DNA of 64,000 nucleotides from Ctena decussata (Eukaryota; Mollusca; Bivalvia; Lucinida; Lucinidae). This document shows positions 48,011-61,489 of this stretch, piece after piece. The translations under genes were made by a program, and so were the position numbers. Under the pieces are notes generated by a model. That model had not been told where the DNA came from, ran no database searches, and saw only the letters and a list, made by a program, of their open reading frames with translations. The stretch's first letter is position 1; every line of letters begins with the position of its first letter. The DNA lies in contig OZ022502.1 of the NCBI GenBank assembly GCA_963989385.1, positions 12,945,001-13,009,000 on the forward strand, given 5' to 3'.

Positions 48011-48507
48011 GAAGTTTGCGTGTGGCAACCAATGTCAGTCGTCGGACACATCGTGTTCCAACTAGGGGTTTCCTTTTGCTCTGACTTCAAACTGCACAGT
48101 CATTAGTAATGCTTCACCATGGATTTATTAACTTAAAGCCCCCAACATTTATGCTACTATCCATTTCTTGGCGCAAACGTCAGATGCGGCTCCGTCTGCT
48201 GTATTTCAAGCACTGTCGTCACCACTAAATAGCGGTTCACGTTGCTTCCTGGCTTGTTTTGTTGTTCAAATAAAGGTAAAGATAATATATAGAGAGAGAA
48301 ACGTTATGAGTTTTGCTTGTTGTATTGATGTACACGCATCGTTTTATTGTCTTCGTTTTGGTACATGTATATATATTAAACTAAGGACGTATGAATGGGT
48401 GTGTTTTCAGGTAAAGCAACTCTGCAACGTTATTTAAATGTTGCCTCGATTCTCAATAGGAGTCAAACTCTTATTTTAAAAAAAAGGGTTTGACTCCTTT
48501 AAGAGTA

Positions 48508-49516
48508 CGAGGGATGATAAAAAATACGTGGACTTTTGCTGTAGAAACTTTATTATTAATAGTAAACCCACTGAATTTGTTGTAAATACAATTGTCCAGC
48601 GATATATTTTATTTACTGGTCAAACTTCAGGAACTAGTCTATATGGGTCGTCATAGTAACCTTATGACGGTACTGCGGAGCACGGTAAAAATTTGCCTTA
48701 TTATTTCGAATTGTTTCTTTTATCTTTGCCTATGTCTAACATTTGCAGCAGAGTAAAATGCTTGACATTTGGTATGCTATTTTGTTATGGTTTCCGCTTT
48801 CTACTGTCAAGGGATTATTGCCGTCAACAATTTTTATGCTTGCATAAGCAGCGTAAAATATGGTCTGCGGGTCATACAAGGGTGACAAAATAACGTCAAA
48901 CATCATACCGGGTATTTTACGCAAGTTCCAGTTTTTGCATATCAATGTAAAATATGAGGGCAATTTCAAAGAAATCTATTTAAATGATAAAATTTAATCT
49001 TATATGATCCTTGTATGTTACATGTAGTTTTGTCTGATTTTGGCACTAATTAGAGGGTTTCAGACCTGCGTTTAGACGGACACAACAAAAGTGATGAACA
49101 TTGACACGATATTGCAAGTAAAATTTGGCTTGCATTTACAGACTAATGAATTTGAAGAGAGTTTGCTATTAAATTCTTTTAAACAATTTTTTTTTTTTTC
49201 TATCAGATGTGTCTAAAATTGGTCAAAATCATGAAAACCCCGCAAAATCGGTGTTAGTTTGTGAAAAAAGAGACACAAAAGAACCACTGCAATTTTAAAC
49301 GGGACAAAGCGTCAAACGTCATTAATGTGGTGTTCCGCTGTAGCTGTACCTACCTCATTAAAAATGAAAGAAAATACTTATTTTTCCATAAAATTTCTTC
49401 AAAATTTCACATAACGTAGCTAAAAGATTGCGCTTTTCTGTGGTGTGAGAATAACTACTATAACTACATTAACGATACCGTAACAGTAAAAGTCCGCGTA
49501 TTTTTATCACCCCTCG
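48508..49516. mobile_element. ~1.0 kb mariner-type MITE
   Basis: TIRs CGAGGGATGATAAAAAATAC (left) and GTATTTTTATCACCCCTCG (inverted right), extended by the ACTTTTGCTGT/AACAGTAAAAGT pair. TA at 48506-48507 and 49517-49518. No transposase motif inside. Confidence 0.85.
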
Positions 49517-49815
49517 TAGATCCCGTTTCGCAAGGACTTCGTTGTCCAGAGAAGCAAACAGAATGTCAAGGAAGTTATTTGCTTTTTGTAAAAAGGCGGG
49601 GAAAAAAGAGGTGTATCCATACACCTTAACAAAATTGAAACAAGTGTCATCAGGCCCGGATCCAGACCACCACATACTGTTGGGGCTCTGACTAACTGGT
49701 GGGCTGGGAGGTGCCGAGATATTTGTGTGTAGGGGTGGAGAGATGAGCTTGAAAACATATGACACAATTAGGGATCAATTTCATGAGAATTTTTTTATAT
49801 TGCCTTTTTGCCTTG

Positions 49816-49888
49816 AAATATATGTTGTGACATCTCATTCGAATCGCCTCGGCGAGGCGATTCTAATGAGATGTCACAACGTATATTT
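49816..49888. repeat. 73-bp near-perfect palindrome
   Basis: TGTTGTGACATCTCATT and GAATCGCCTC pair with GAGGCGATTC and AATGAGATGTCACAAC around a two-base centre. A single-arm relative (GAGGCGATTCAAATGAGAT) is at about 19327. Confidence 0.85.
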
Positions 49889-50348
49889 TAATCTAACCGC
49901 ATGGATAAATTATCTCAATCCTTATTATCTGAAGGTCTACATATTATACATAACACAAAGGCCCAAATGGCGGGGCTAGGGCCCCAAAGCCCACCCCCTG
50001 GATCCGGGGTTGGTCATACCAAAAGGTCTCCGAACACTATGGAACAAACACATGAAAAGATGTCTAACGTTCTTGATTTTTTTGTCGGTTATGCGGGACG
50101 TTTAAGAGCTGAAATTCAGCCAACGGGTCAGCAGATATATTTTTTTTACACTGACAAGACAATTTTGCATGTATACCAGAGTATGTGATACCTTTGGATT
50201 AGGTGTCTCAATGCAGTTATTATATATAAGTTGTAAGGAAATGAAGGGAGGTGAACATAATCCGAAATGATCAAATGTCAGAAAAACGTGATATATATAT
50301 ACATTGTAATAATTATCTTCGGAGATTGATAAAATGTGAAATGGGAGG

Positions 50349-50350
<2 letters not shown>

Positions 50351-50404
<54 letters not shown>

Positions 50405-50434
50405 CTCTCTCTCTCTCCCTCTCTCTCTCTCTCT
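50351..50434. repeat. (CT)n microsatellite
   Basis: About 40 CT dinucleotides with a few interruptions, immediately before the tetranucleotide array. Confidence 0.95.
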
Positions 50435-50445
50435 CGCTTAAACTC

Positions 50446-51282
<837 letters not shown>

Positions 51283-51920
51283 GGGATTTTCCCCACTAGA
51301 ATAAGAGTCCGAAAACGTACAAAAAACGCTGAACGTTACATCTATCTACCTACCCTACCCGACCTTACTTACCTAAATGACTGACTACATAAATGACTTA
51401 ATACCCTATCGATCTACGTACTTAAAGACATTTGTTAGGAAGTCGCCATTTTTATGTTATCGTCAAAAATGAAAGTTATGCTAGGGTTAATATTTTACTA
51501 TAAATAGATAAGGAACTGGCTAAATATTGATATCTAAATAATATTTCGGGGTCATTTTACCATTGTATGTTTTAAAATTAACCCTAAACTTGAGGAAAAA
51601 GGTAAAATTAGGACTTTTTGCAATGTTTTATTTTTGACATTTACTGTGTTTAAACTTGGTGGATTATAACTTTCTCAAATGACTTATTTTATTCATATCA
51701 TGGCAGTTTATGTTGCGCAAGCACAATGGCATTTATCTGAATGCGTTACATTATTTTTTACGTAGTATTATGTGAATTTTTCCAAGTGATTTATATGGGG
51801 GTAGGGGTAAAGTTTGCCAAGTAAAAAAGAGATAAGCTCGATGACCTCTGCTTTTCTTTTAATTTTCTATTTGCTTAATAGTTCTGCTTTCAAAATAAAC
51901 TTGTTTAATTAAAACAGAAT

Positions 51921-53166
51921 GGCTAGTGACAGACGACTGTCAGTAGCCAATATTCGAAGAATTTGCTAGTGACAGTCGTCTGTCACTAGCCAATTTTCGT
52001 TTAATTTGCTAGTGACAGACGTCTGTTAATTAGCAAAACTCGATAAATTGCAAATGGCAGATGCATTTTTGCTATGACTGTATTCATACTATTTTTCCCC
52101 ACCATTTGTGAATGTAGATACGCATATACCTGTATGGCCCATCATGTTCCTTCTTTCGAATGTATTCTCTGCTCTTGAAGGAACTCTTTTAAGATTTTTA
52201 TTGTGACTTCACTGCAGCGGGAGTTGCGCTGTTTGGCGGCCGTAGAGCGTCACACGACATTATCTTCAGTGCAGATTCTATTTTACTTTTGTCCTTTGAG
52301 ATCATAGGATATAATCTGATAGGTCTGAAATTTTTGGATGTGTTAGATTTTTATTCTAGATTATCACTTTTAAATCATTTGGAGCCTTTTTGATACTAAT
52401 CAGTCACTGTACCGAGTGCGTTATCAAAATTAAGAAAATTACTGTATGCTTTACTCTGGCTTTTGTCACCATATTTTGTCAGGGCCACTAACACAGGGTA
52501 TAATCGATTCCGCCAATTTTCGCTTCCTGCAGAGACTGTACATCACATTTGGCTTCCGCCGAGACTGTCCGCGATCTTTTGCTTCCTGCCGAGACTTCTG
52601 CACATGATAAATGGCTTCCTGCCGAGACTGTCCGCGTGATTCTGCTTCCTGCCGAGGCTCTCACGCGGACAGTCTCGGCAGATTTGTTTTTCTCATGATG
52701 GTTGTAAACGGGGCGGTTTTGTACAGACTGTTACTCGTGGACCTGACTTCAAATTTTCAAAACAATCTTGTGTCCTGCTTTTTTCCACATAATGTTACAT
52801 ACAATCTTTTCAACTGTGATCAGTTGGTTCGGGTCAATGATGATGTGGATGAAATAATCCATTATGCGATGAACAAAAGTAACGACCTATATCAGCCTTA
52901 ACCCAACGACCTCAGGACCCATGAGCGATGTTCCTTTGGCCAGCTTGAACGAGGTTTAAACCTAGGTGGCTCATGATAATAATCATAACTTGTCTAAATA
53001 TACTGAACAACTATTTGCTAAGATGTCTGTCACTAGCAAATTTAACGAATATTGGCTAGCGACAGACGACTGTCGGTAGCAAATTTAGCGATAACTGGCT
53101 AGTGACAGACGACTGGCAGTAGCAAATATAACGTATATTGGCTAGTGACAGACGTCTGTCACTAGC
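51921..53166. mobile_element. Element bounded by arrays of 44-bp hairpin units
   Basis: Left array: hairpins at 51921-51948, 51965-51990 and 52008-52034. Right array: 53017-53037 (partial), 53055-53080, 53098-53123 and 53141-53166. Each hairpin is about 27 bp, close to GCTAGTGACAGACG and CTGTCACTAGC, separated by 16-17 bp AT-rich spacers with a central CG. The interior holds a second, ~30-bp array (52522-52680). No protein is encoded. Confidence 0.7.
52522..52680. repeat. ~30-bp tandem repeat with inverted last unit
   Basis: GCTTCCTGCCGAGACTGTCC-type units start near 52522, 52552, 52581, 52613 and 52642. They are followed by the inverted form CGCGGACAGTCTCGGCA at 52664-52680. Confidence 0.8.
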
Positions 53167-53807
53167 TTCTTCCTCATTAAAATTGCAGTGTAGCATGTTT
53201 CTGTATGGTCCAATGCCTGAGCCTATATATGAAATAGAACATACATAGAGTCTTAGACGGGTTGCAGTGTAGGAAGTATTTCTCAGCAAATGTCCTTAAG
53301 AATGTACGTACCTAGATCTTCCAAATCCTAGTTAGTCGGTGAGAAAAGAAAACACATTGTTCCGAATGCCAGCTACAGGCATACATGTACATAAGTTTAC
53401 AAAATTTGAAGCAAATACAGGAAGACATTCTTTGATTCCTGTTATCTTTTTTTATTTTTTTTTTTATCTTTCATGGTTCATTTTCAGGTTTAAGCAGTCT
53501 TTTGACTGTACCCATATTTCTCTTTTTGGTGGAGACTTGCGGCGCTGTGCCAGTTTTCACACACAGACAACTCCAAAGAAATCCGAATGATGGCGCAACT
53601 GGAATGACAGGTTCGAAAAGTCTGTGTTTATTTTTAATGATCCACAGAAAAGAAAAATACAAGTATCGAAACACTTCCAGTTTAAAAAAAATAATAAAAA
53701 TTTAAGTAAATAAAATAAATAAGTAGAAAAACTTTTTGCCAGAAAGTGCTACATAATTCTATAAGATGCTGTGTTGGTGCATGAACTTATGCATATTTTA
53801 TGTTATA

Positions 53808-53878
53808 CATATAGAATGGCGTCACGAGTATTTAGGATACCCTTCGAAGGTATCCTAAATATGATACCATTCTATATG
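53808..53878. repeat. 71-bp palindrome
   Basis: CATATAGAATGG, then GTATTTAGGATACC, pair with GGTATCCTAAATAT and CCATTCTATATG around CTTCGAA. Confidence 0.85.
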
Positions 53879-54926
53879 TGTTTTGTATCATGACAGCCAA
53901 TGCATTCGTCTATTTTGAATTCAAAACCGCTCTTTTCAGGTTGTTTATGAAGAGTAGCATATCTGTGAAATTATATCCACCACTGCTGTTTTTGTTCTGT
54001 ATTTTTTTACAAATAAACAATGTTTGAACATCATTTTTAATACATGCTCGCGAAAAATAGTTACTAGGAGTTGGCTGGCACGCTGAAATTTATGTTCTTG
54101 GTAGAATGTGACGTTATTTTAATGGATTGAAGGGGGTCAGATTTGCAGACCTTGCAACTTTAAGAGAAAATAATACATTTCTTGTAACCTTTCGATCACT
54201 ACTCATAACAATAGCTTTCTGTAACTAAACTTTTGTCAACGGGGTTATCTGCCCCTTCCTTCACTAGGTTCTTGTAAACCCTCATAGTCCTCTTGTTAAA
54301 ACTCTGTAAAATGGGGCTTTTCTAACTTCATTTTTCTATTTGGTTTAAACATATTTTATTCGTTTTTAAATTGTAACATACATACATATATATAATATAC
54401 AATAATCTTGGGATTAGAACGAAAGCTGAGTGCTTATAGAGTTCTTCTCCCTACTATAATACAACTGTATACAGTATGGCGGATATTTGTATATAATTTT
54501 AAATATTAAACCAAATTTAATTCTATATTCAGGTAGAAAGGATTAACAAATGAAGCCCTGCTTATCAAAAAAAAAAATAAATAAATACAATAACTTAGTA
54601 ACTTAATGCGAATTATATAGAAAAAAGGTATAAAGCTAAACAATTTAACAAGAAAAAAATACACATAATAATAATAAATACAAGTGTCCAATGAGAAATC
54701 CACAAAACATAACAATTAAATAGGATAATGTATAAAATACTGTATACTAATAGAGAAAAAAATACGTAAAAAAAAAAAAAAAAAATAATAATAATAATAG
54801 TCTTACTAAAAAATGAAGCACTGGGTTGAGAGAGAGGGGCGGGTGGCAACATCTCAGGATCAATCAGGTATGTCCGCTTATCTTGAATTATGTAGGTCGG
54901 CATGTGCATCAGAAGTTAAAACATTA

Positions 54927-55370
54927 TCAGAAACGTTTGGAATCAATTATAAACTTGTAAACGCTGTTAAAGATTGTCTGGTTAGTTTCTTGTGACAAGG
55001 ACAAATCGCCGTACAAAAATAGATTAAGGGTAGGATATTGATATAGAGAGACTGCGTTTATTAGTTCATTGCGCTGGGCCTGGTAGAAAGTACAATGGAA
55101 GAAAAAATGCTGAGCATTTTCTATACTACCGCACCGGCACAGAGGAGAGTCTACTATATTTTTCACAAAGAGATCGAAGTTTAGAGAACTACAGTTCGTT
55201 CGTAAACGGGTTAACAGAATTTGGCTTTTCCTACAACCTGAATAGAAATGCTGGGGAACTTTTTGGTTATCCTTTTGCAGAAAGCGTTTAAACGAGGTAA
55301 CTGAGTCACACTGTTGTGCTTCAACAGATAGATTGTTCCATGCTCTGACACTAGATGGTAAAAAGGACAT
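54927..55370 (-). pseudogene. LINE protein C-terminal fragment, minus strand
   Basis: A 147-codon minus-strand frame beginning MSFLPSSVRAWNNLS and containing LCRCGSIENAQHFFFHC followed by Y...R. LP..VR.WN.L and the C.CG..E...HFFF.C zinc-binding-like motif are typical of the end of non-LTR retrotransposon polyproteins. Similarity appears to continue out of frame to about 55430. No RT core is attached, so it is a 3' relic. Confidence 0.7.
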
Positions 55371-57248
55371 ATAAAACTGGTTCGTTTTTGCATTAATAGT
55401 TTGTAAATCATTTTTCTATTTAACAATCTTATACATGCAAAATCCAGGTTTCTAATACAAAAACCTGAATTCTGCTATCGGGAAGTGCATTTCTCCGACA
55501 TTCATTGTCGTGACCGTTGCTTTGTCCGCCATCTTGTCAGTCATTTTGTGTAACTGGTGTGCCTTTTAGTCAATTTTAACATGTTAAACCAATTCCTTGC
55601 CCCCAAAACCCATATGTAGACACCAAAATTATGTTTCTAGGCCGTATATTAAAGAGGATATGGAGATTTTTATGCTTTAGCGGCCATCTTGTCCGCCATT
55701 TTGTTACTGATTTGTCTGAAATATTTTTCAACGTTCTTAATCTATTCCTCGACCTCGAAAACCTATAGGTAGCCACCAAAAGTATGTTTCTAACCCACAT
55801 ACTTTAGAAGATATTGAGGATTCCATCCCTTGTTTTTCTGGATGGCGGATTATTTTAAAAATGGGCTATACTCTTAAAAACCTCCTTGGGGATCAAATTC
55901 TTTCCTTAAGGATTTGGCTCCAACTTAAAAAGAGAGGCACGGCATAAATGATAGAGTTGTTTTCCCTCTAAGGAGCATTCTGTTTCCTTTAAGAGTTGAC
56001 CCCTTTGAGAAGGGAGCCAAAAATATTGAAATAATAGAAATGCTCTCGTGAAAGTGTATTCATACATCTAAAGGAGTCTTGAACTGCATTCCTGATTTGG
56101 CAGTTAATTTTGCGAGGGGGCAACTGTAAGAGAATGCTATTTTATATCCTCTTAGGTGAACCTTTTTTTCTAGTTGAGCCTACCCTTAAAGGAAAAAGAA
56201 AATGTTCTCATTAGAACTGAAATCTTTTCTTTAAAAGAAGCCAGATTCGAAAAAGGGGAAATACTCCCTGAATAAAATTATCATTTTTGAAAATGTACAT
56301 GTAGCCACAGCGAACTTTCTTTTACTGTACATGTCTTTTAGGGTATTCGGACAGACACAGAGAAAAGCGAGGGATATATACATTAGGTAAGAACTCTAGG
56401 GTATTGCATGGACGGACATTGGGTGCCAGGTGTGTGCAACTATGGTTACGTACCGCTGAGCCACTTTGGGAACGTCTTTACGAGAATTGAAACAGAACAG
56501 AATCCGGGTCATGTATTTTCACACAGAGTTTTATTGATTTGATGCTTAACGTCCACGGTAAACAGTTAATTATGTTATTTTCAAATATGAAAAAAAAAAT
56601 GTGGATAGCGACCTTCTTGCTTCTCCTTTCTATCTTGATATTTATTAATCACCATTTATCACGGGAGTTGAAAATTATTTCTTACATGTAAACCATGGTT
56701 TTTGCCCCAGACGAAGAGATTATCTCCATAATCCACGAGCTTTAGCGAGTGCATTATCTCCCGTACAGGCGGACAAACCACGATCTGACTATTTTATACC
56801 ACTCTTACCATTGTAGTCCTTAATCATTCTCAATATTTCGTGTTTAAGTTAGCGTTTTTGGCAAGGGTGGTATTTCTCACCCATTGGACAAGAATATCCC
56901 TTTCTAGAGGTGTCTGAGATTTTCTTTCTCGGCCTGTTATCTCGGCCTAGGCTCAAAAAGGTGTCTCAAAATGCCAATCATTGCTATAGTACAGCCCAAT
57001 CATTCAACAAATCAACTTGCTGCTACCTGTCATATATATGGCATGCAAAATGAAATTGACAGCCAGTGATCTGCTTGAGGTGTCACAATAGAGTTTTGAT
57101 TAGCTGCCAGTCATGAAAAATGCATGCACAAGATGAAATTAACACACGTCATAACTATTAATAGATAATTAGCTTGAAGTTTATAGTAATGGCCTCAAGA
57201 AGAAGTGAAGGTATTCAGTGAATTTTCTGGTTCATAAAACATAATGGG

Positions 57249-57422
57249 TGAGAAAAATAATCAATGATGGGGTTTATGCCTTGACAAGGAAATCTCAGGC
57301 TCGTTTTCAGATTATTTAAGTCTTATGCTCGGCAAGCCTCGCATAAGACTAAATAATCTGAAAACTTGCCTGAGACTTCCTTGTCTCGGCCTCAACCCCA
57401 TCATAGATTCTATTAATCTCAC
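57249..57422. repeat. Foldback repeat
   Basis: Outer arms TGAGAAAAATAATC...ATGGGG and CCCCATCATAGATTC...CTCA. Inner arms CAGATTATTTAAGTCTTATG and the inverted CATAAGACTAAATAATCTG. Confidence 0.8.
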
Positions 57423-57514
57423 GGACGTTAACAACGTACGTTCTGTTTGTTTATGAAGAGTTCATAAGAAAATTGTAAGAAAAAATGCGAGTTTCATGCC
57501 ACATCATAAACAGA

Positions 57515-58941
57515 TCACTTTGTTGGCATGATCTTACTAGATCTACAAAAAGCATTTGATACAGTTGACCATGGAATTTTATTGATGCAACTTGAAGCTC
57601 TTGATCTTAGTCAAGATGTGATTAGATGGATCCTACATGTATCTATCAGGGGCCGTATTCATAAAGCCACTTAAGTCGTTGCTATGCGGTACTAAGGCTA
57701 AATATCTATAAAGGAGATTCCCCACGACTATGAAATTTGGCCTGGAGGAACAGTCTTTGTAAGACTGTTCCTCCAGAGCAAATTTCATAGTTGTAGGGAA
57801 TCTCCTTCAAAGAGATTTAGCCTTAGCAACAGCATAGCAACCACTTTAGTCATAGTCATTTTATGACTACGGCCCCAGATCGTCAACAGCATGTTGACGT
57901 TTCTGGAACTTTGTCTTCTTATGCAAATATTTCTGGTGGTGTTTCCCAGGGGTCTATTCTTGGAACCCTTTTGTTTTTAATTTATGTGAACGATATGTCT
58001 GGTGCGGTCAGTGACAAACTTCTGTTATACATGTACGCAGATGACTCTGCCATCCTGGTAGCCGACAAAAGTGCAGTCAACATTGAAAATTTACTACAAA
58101 ATGAACTTTTGAGTGTAAGTGACTGGCTGATTGACAACAAACTTTCTCTGCATTTAGGAAAAACAGAATCTATTTTGTTTGGGTCCAGACCTAGAATAAG
58201 GCCATAGTCAGTTTTAAATAGTATTTGTAATGGCACTGCTATCAAAGATAAACTTGGGTGCAGTGTTGGAGCAAAGCCTTTCGGGCGAGAACATGGCTTC
58301 CAGTGTAATACAAAAGGCAAATGCAAGGTTGAAGTTTTTATATAGAAAACAAAGATTCTTAGATTTAAAAACTAAAAAGCTTTTAGTGATGTCATTGATA
58401 CAATGCCATTTCGACTACGTTTGCTCCTTTTGGTACCTTGGCTTATCTAAGGCTTTTCAAAATAGACTTCAGGTTACTCAAAATAAAATTGTACGGTTTG
58501 TGCTTAAACTGGATCCAAGGGCACTAGTAGGATCAAATGTATTCAAATCCATCGGATGGTTGCCTGTGTCTAAAAGGGTTGAACAAATAATCTTGAGTCA
58601 TGTTTTTAAAGTTAAGTTAGGTTTAGCTCCCGATTATAGGTTGGAAAATTTTATTCTGGCAAGTTCTGTCCATTCATATGGAACCAGATTTAGGGAAAAT
58701 GGATGTTTTGCCATTCTAATGGTCGAAGGTTTTGGTAAGAAATCGTTTGTGTATAATGGCTGTGTTATGTGGAATGAGCTTCCAAATTCTATTAAGAACA
58801 TACAGGGGCATCAACAATTTAAAAAAAGCTGTTAAACTCTCTTTTTTAGATACACGCAGTATGTATGGCAAATTTCATAATTTCGTGGAATCTGAGCGTC
58901 TACAACGTTTACTTTCTCTAGACGATTTAACGGGTCAGTGA
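57515..58941 (+). pseudogene. 5'-truncated LINE reverse transcriptase
   Basis: Begins with LLDLQKAFDTVDHGILL (RT motif A), is interrupted by a MITE (57649-57876), and resumes with DRQQHVDVSGTLSSYANI, GGVSQGSILGTLLFLIYVND and YADDSAILVADKSAV (catalytic YADD). It continues with a thumb/C-terminal region (SVIQKANARLKFLYRKQRF, LWNELPNSIKN-like) to about 58941. Family is CR1/Jockey-like by motif style. A two-residue insertion precedes YADD, and there are frame changes near 57630, 58205 and 58830, so it is dead. The N-terminal endonuclease part is missing. Confidence 0.8.
57649..57876. mobile_element. Foldback MITE, GGGCCGTATTC family, copy 2
   Basis: Ends GGGCCGTATTCATAAAGCC and the inverted TACGGCCC. 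The inner palindrome includes GGAGGAACAGTCTTTGTAAG. CAG flanks both sides. It splits the LINE between the SYLS and DRQQ parts of the RT, and removing it with one CAG restores that junction. Confidence 0.85.
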
Positions 58942-59462
58942 CAGACATAACGGTAAAATCTCAAAGACCCGCGACTTTTGTATTGAGTACACATGACAGT
59001 ATAACGGTAGAGAGACACCGGGGCACCCCATTGATGTTGTAATCAGTAGCCTGAAGTGTCAATCAATTTCTGCCCTTGAAAAGGTATATAAGTTGCTTTG
59101 ACTAGCTAACAAATTCGGATGATTCATGTGTTGAAAATCAAACCTATAAATTTATGGCGATGGTGGATGAATCACAATTTTACGCCCTTTTCAACATAAT
59201 TTGAGTCATATCAGGACGACGGGAGGCTGTTTACGACAGAGAAGATAACCGCTTCCAACGGATCTCGAGCCTGGGATTTATGTACGAATGCAGAGTCTAA
59301 TCCGAGACTAAGCAGCTTGCTAATTTCCTATCGACCCTTTTTAAATACCGATACGGGCGAAAAGGGCGTTAGGGCAAATGTGGGCGTTGGTGACTCAGAC
59401 CAGCCTGTGTTTGTGCACAACATCTAGAGCATCACTGTTAGCCTGATGATTCTCACATTGTG

Positions 59463-59539
59463 TGTTACGCCGTAGTACAGCTGTTATAGCGCATAGCTAT
59501 TGCACAGAAAGTCGCGGGTTCGAAACCCGGCCCGGCCAA
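59463..59539 (+). repeat. tRNA-like SINE head or tRNA pseudogene
   Basis: Ends GTCGCGGGTTCGAAACCCGG and CCCGGCCA, a good T-arm and acceptor end with box B. The D and anticodon parts are poor, and flanking sequence does not match the other SINE body. Not a credible functional tRNA. Confidence 0.45.
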
Positions 59540-60411
59540 CGACTGAAATATAAAAGATAAGCCTCCTGATACATGACTGCATGACTTCGACTATGGACCA
59601 CACACTCGCGATTTGATAGGCGTCGCCTGAAATTGAGCTATGCCATCACAGTCCGAAGTAGGCATCCCGGCGTTCACATCTGTGTAAAGTGATCAAAATT
59701 AGTCTTCACTTTCATTTCCCATTATTGAGACTGATTAGTCAATCAATCTGACTGTGCGGAAGCGCAGGCTGATCTCAACCGTCCCTATTGCCCACTCGTT
59801 TCAAAGTTCAATTTCAGGTTATTTTTTACCCATGCTGCTTTGCCTTTTACGAATGCTTTCTTGCACTAACAGTTTGATCTCATTTTCTTTCTTCCAATTA
59901 TGACTACAAAAGCATTTGTAATCCACATTTTTTTCATTAATGGAATTGTAAGACCCTGGAGCAGATCATAATACATTGTATTCGACAAATTTAGAATATG
60001 CATTTATTTCTTGTTTGTTAGTAACAAGTCTCTTCCATTGGCCATTTGGTAAATACGCTAATGAGTTGCGAAACGCAAAATCGGTGCTAAACGTATTTGC
60101 GCCCAGTAGAGGCTCAAACAAACCCGAACATCCGCGCAGTCTGATCAAAGCCTTTGCTGTTCGCTAACATATATGGATCCTAACAAATCTTCAGACACTA
60201 CTTGGAAGGCTGCACGAGTTCATAGTCTGCCTTGTTTTGCCTTTTATCTTTGCTTTTCGGATATACGTGAAGCACATTCTTCTGTGACGGAGATCAAATA
60301 AACATGTCGCAACTGCATTTGTGAGAGCAGTACAAGCCAATTCTGAGCAATTGCATTTTATTTTCTTAACTTCTCCCGTATTCACACCAGGTTAACTATG
60401 TTTTCAAGGAT

Positions 60412-60538
60412 GTTGCGAAACGAAAAAGAGCTGTTACAAAACGAAAAAGAGGCATAACTACCAAAGGACCTGGTCATCAGATCGTTTGGTAACTGTGACT
60501 CTTTTTCATTTAGTATCAGCTCTTTTTCGTTTCGTACA
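60412..60538. repeat. Foldback repeat
   Basis: GCGAAACGAAAAAGAGCTG at the left and inverted CAGCTCTTTTTCGTTTCG at the right, each next to a second CGAAAAAGAG-like copy. Confidence 0.75.
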
Positions 60539-60937
60539 GCTCTTGTATATAGTTAATCAGGGGTGGCATTTTCAGCGGAAGTCCAGAGGGTGGATTTTAT
60601 GTTTTGATAATTTTTGTTATATGTACTATATTAAAAGATATGTTGTTTTCACACCAGAACCGCCTCACCAAAGCTACGAAGTACTTCAGCGTTTTTTTAT
60701 AGACTCGACCATGCTAGCTTAACAATTCTAGGTCTATACTTAGTTTCAAAGAAAATGTTAAGGCGTTTATACGGCATATAAACACTTCTGGGCGGAGCCA
60801 TTTTATTATAATGAGATGATGCGAATTGATTTGCTAATGGAAATCGTTTAGGGAATTTATTGTGCAAAGTGTGTCATAGATTTTATCAGCATTCTAACAA
60901 AGAAAAAAGATATCCTTTGAAGGGCAAACTAAGCTTG

Positions 60938-61487
60938 TTAAAAGTAAAAAGTATGCAAAGACCAGGAACTGAAACAATCAAAATCCAAATTCAGCCCTCA
61001 AACCATAGATGGGAACAACTAAGATTACAAATAATCAAGATACAGAGAACATATGGCCAACCGAGTGAGCAGCTTGTTCCCAAAAGGTGGCCACTCAGCA
61101 ACCCAAACCGAACCAAATATAATAAGAACATACATGTACATAAGGTAAAACATCACAGAAACTCTGACACCAAAAACAGGCAACAGAGAACCACAACAGA
61201 ACTACCGCCTTGGAACGGTCAGTAATGAATTACTGGGGGGGCTTAAATCGATTTTACAGGCCCAACCTCACCCTCAGTTTCTGAATTGGTACAAAACATT
61301 TAGTTGGTTGTTCGGTTCGCATGACAACCCTCTAACTCGTCAATGAATCATCACGGTAAACACATAAATCAAATTTCAACACCATGAAGAAGCAAAGACG
61401 AGGACTCAACAGATACAACGGGCCGTCTGACAGGTGGAGATCCCTGTCCTGCCAAACAACCCCACTGGAAATCTGAAGCAAAAGAAG
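60938..61487 (-). repeat. 540-bp dispersed repeat, copy 2 (inverted)
   Basis: Reverse complement of 27764-28312 over nearly its whole length. It has a six-base insertion producing TACATGTA at 61131-61138 relative to the other copy. Its 121-codon open frame is shared in part by the first copy but resembles no protein. Confidence 0.8.
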
Positions 61488-61489
61488 GT

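Noticed and set aside
60860..61225. 121-codon frame also partly open at 28029-28295
   Set aside because: Lies in a dispersed repeat. Similarity of the two translations simply reflects repeat identity. One copy tolerates a 6-bp insertion, and no protein family is recognisable.
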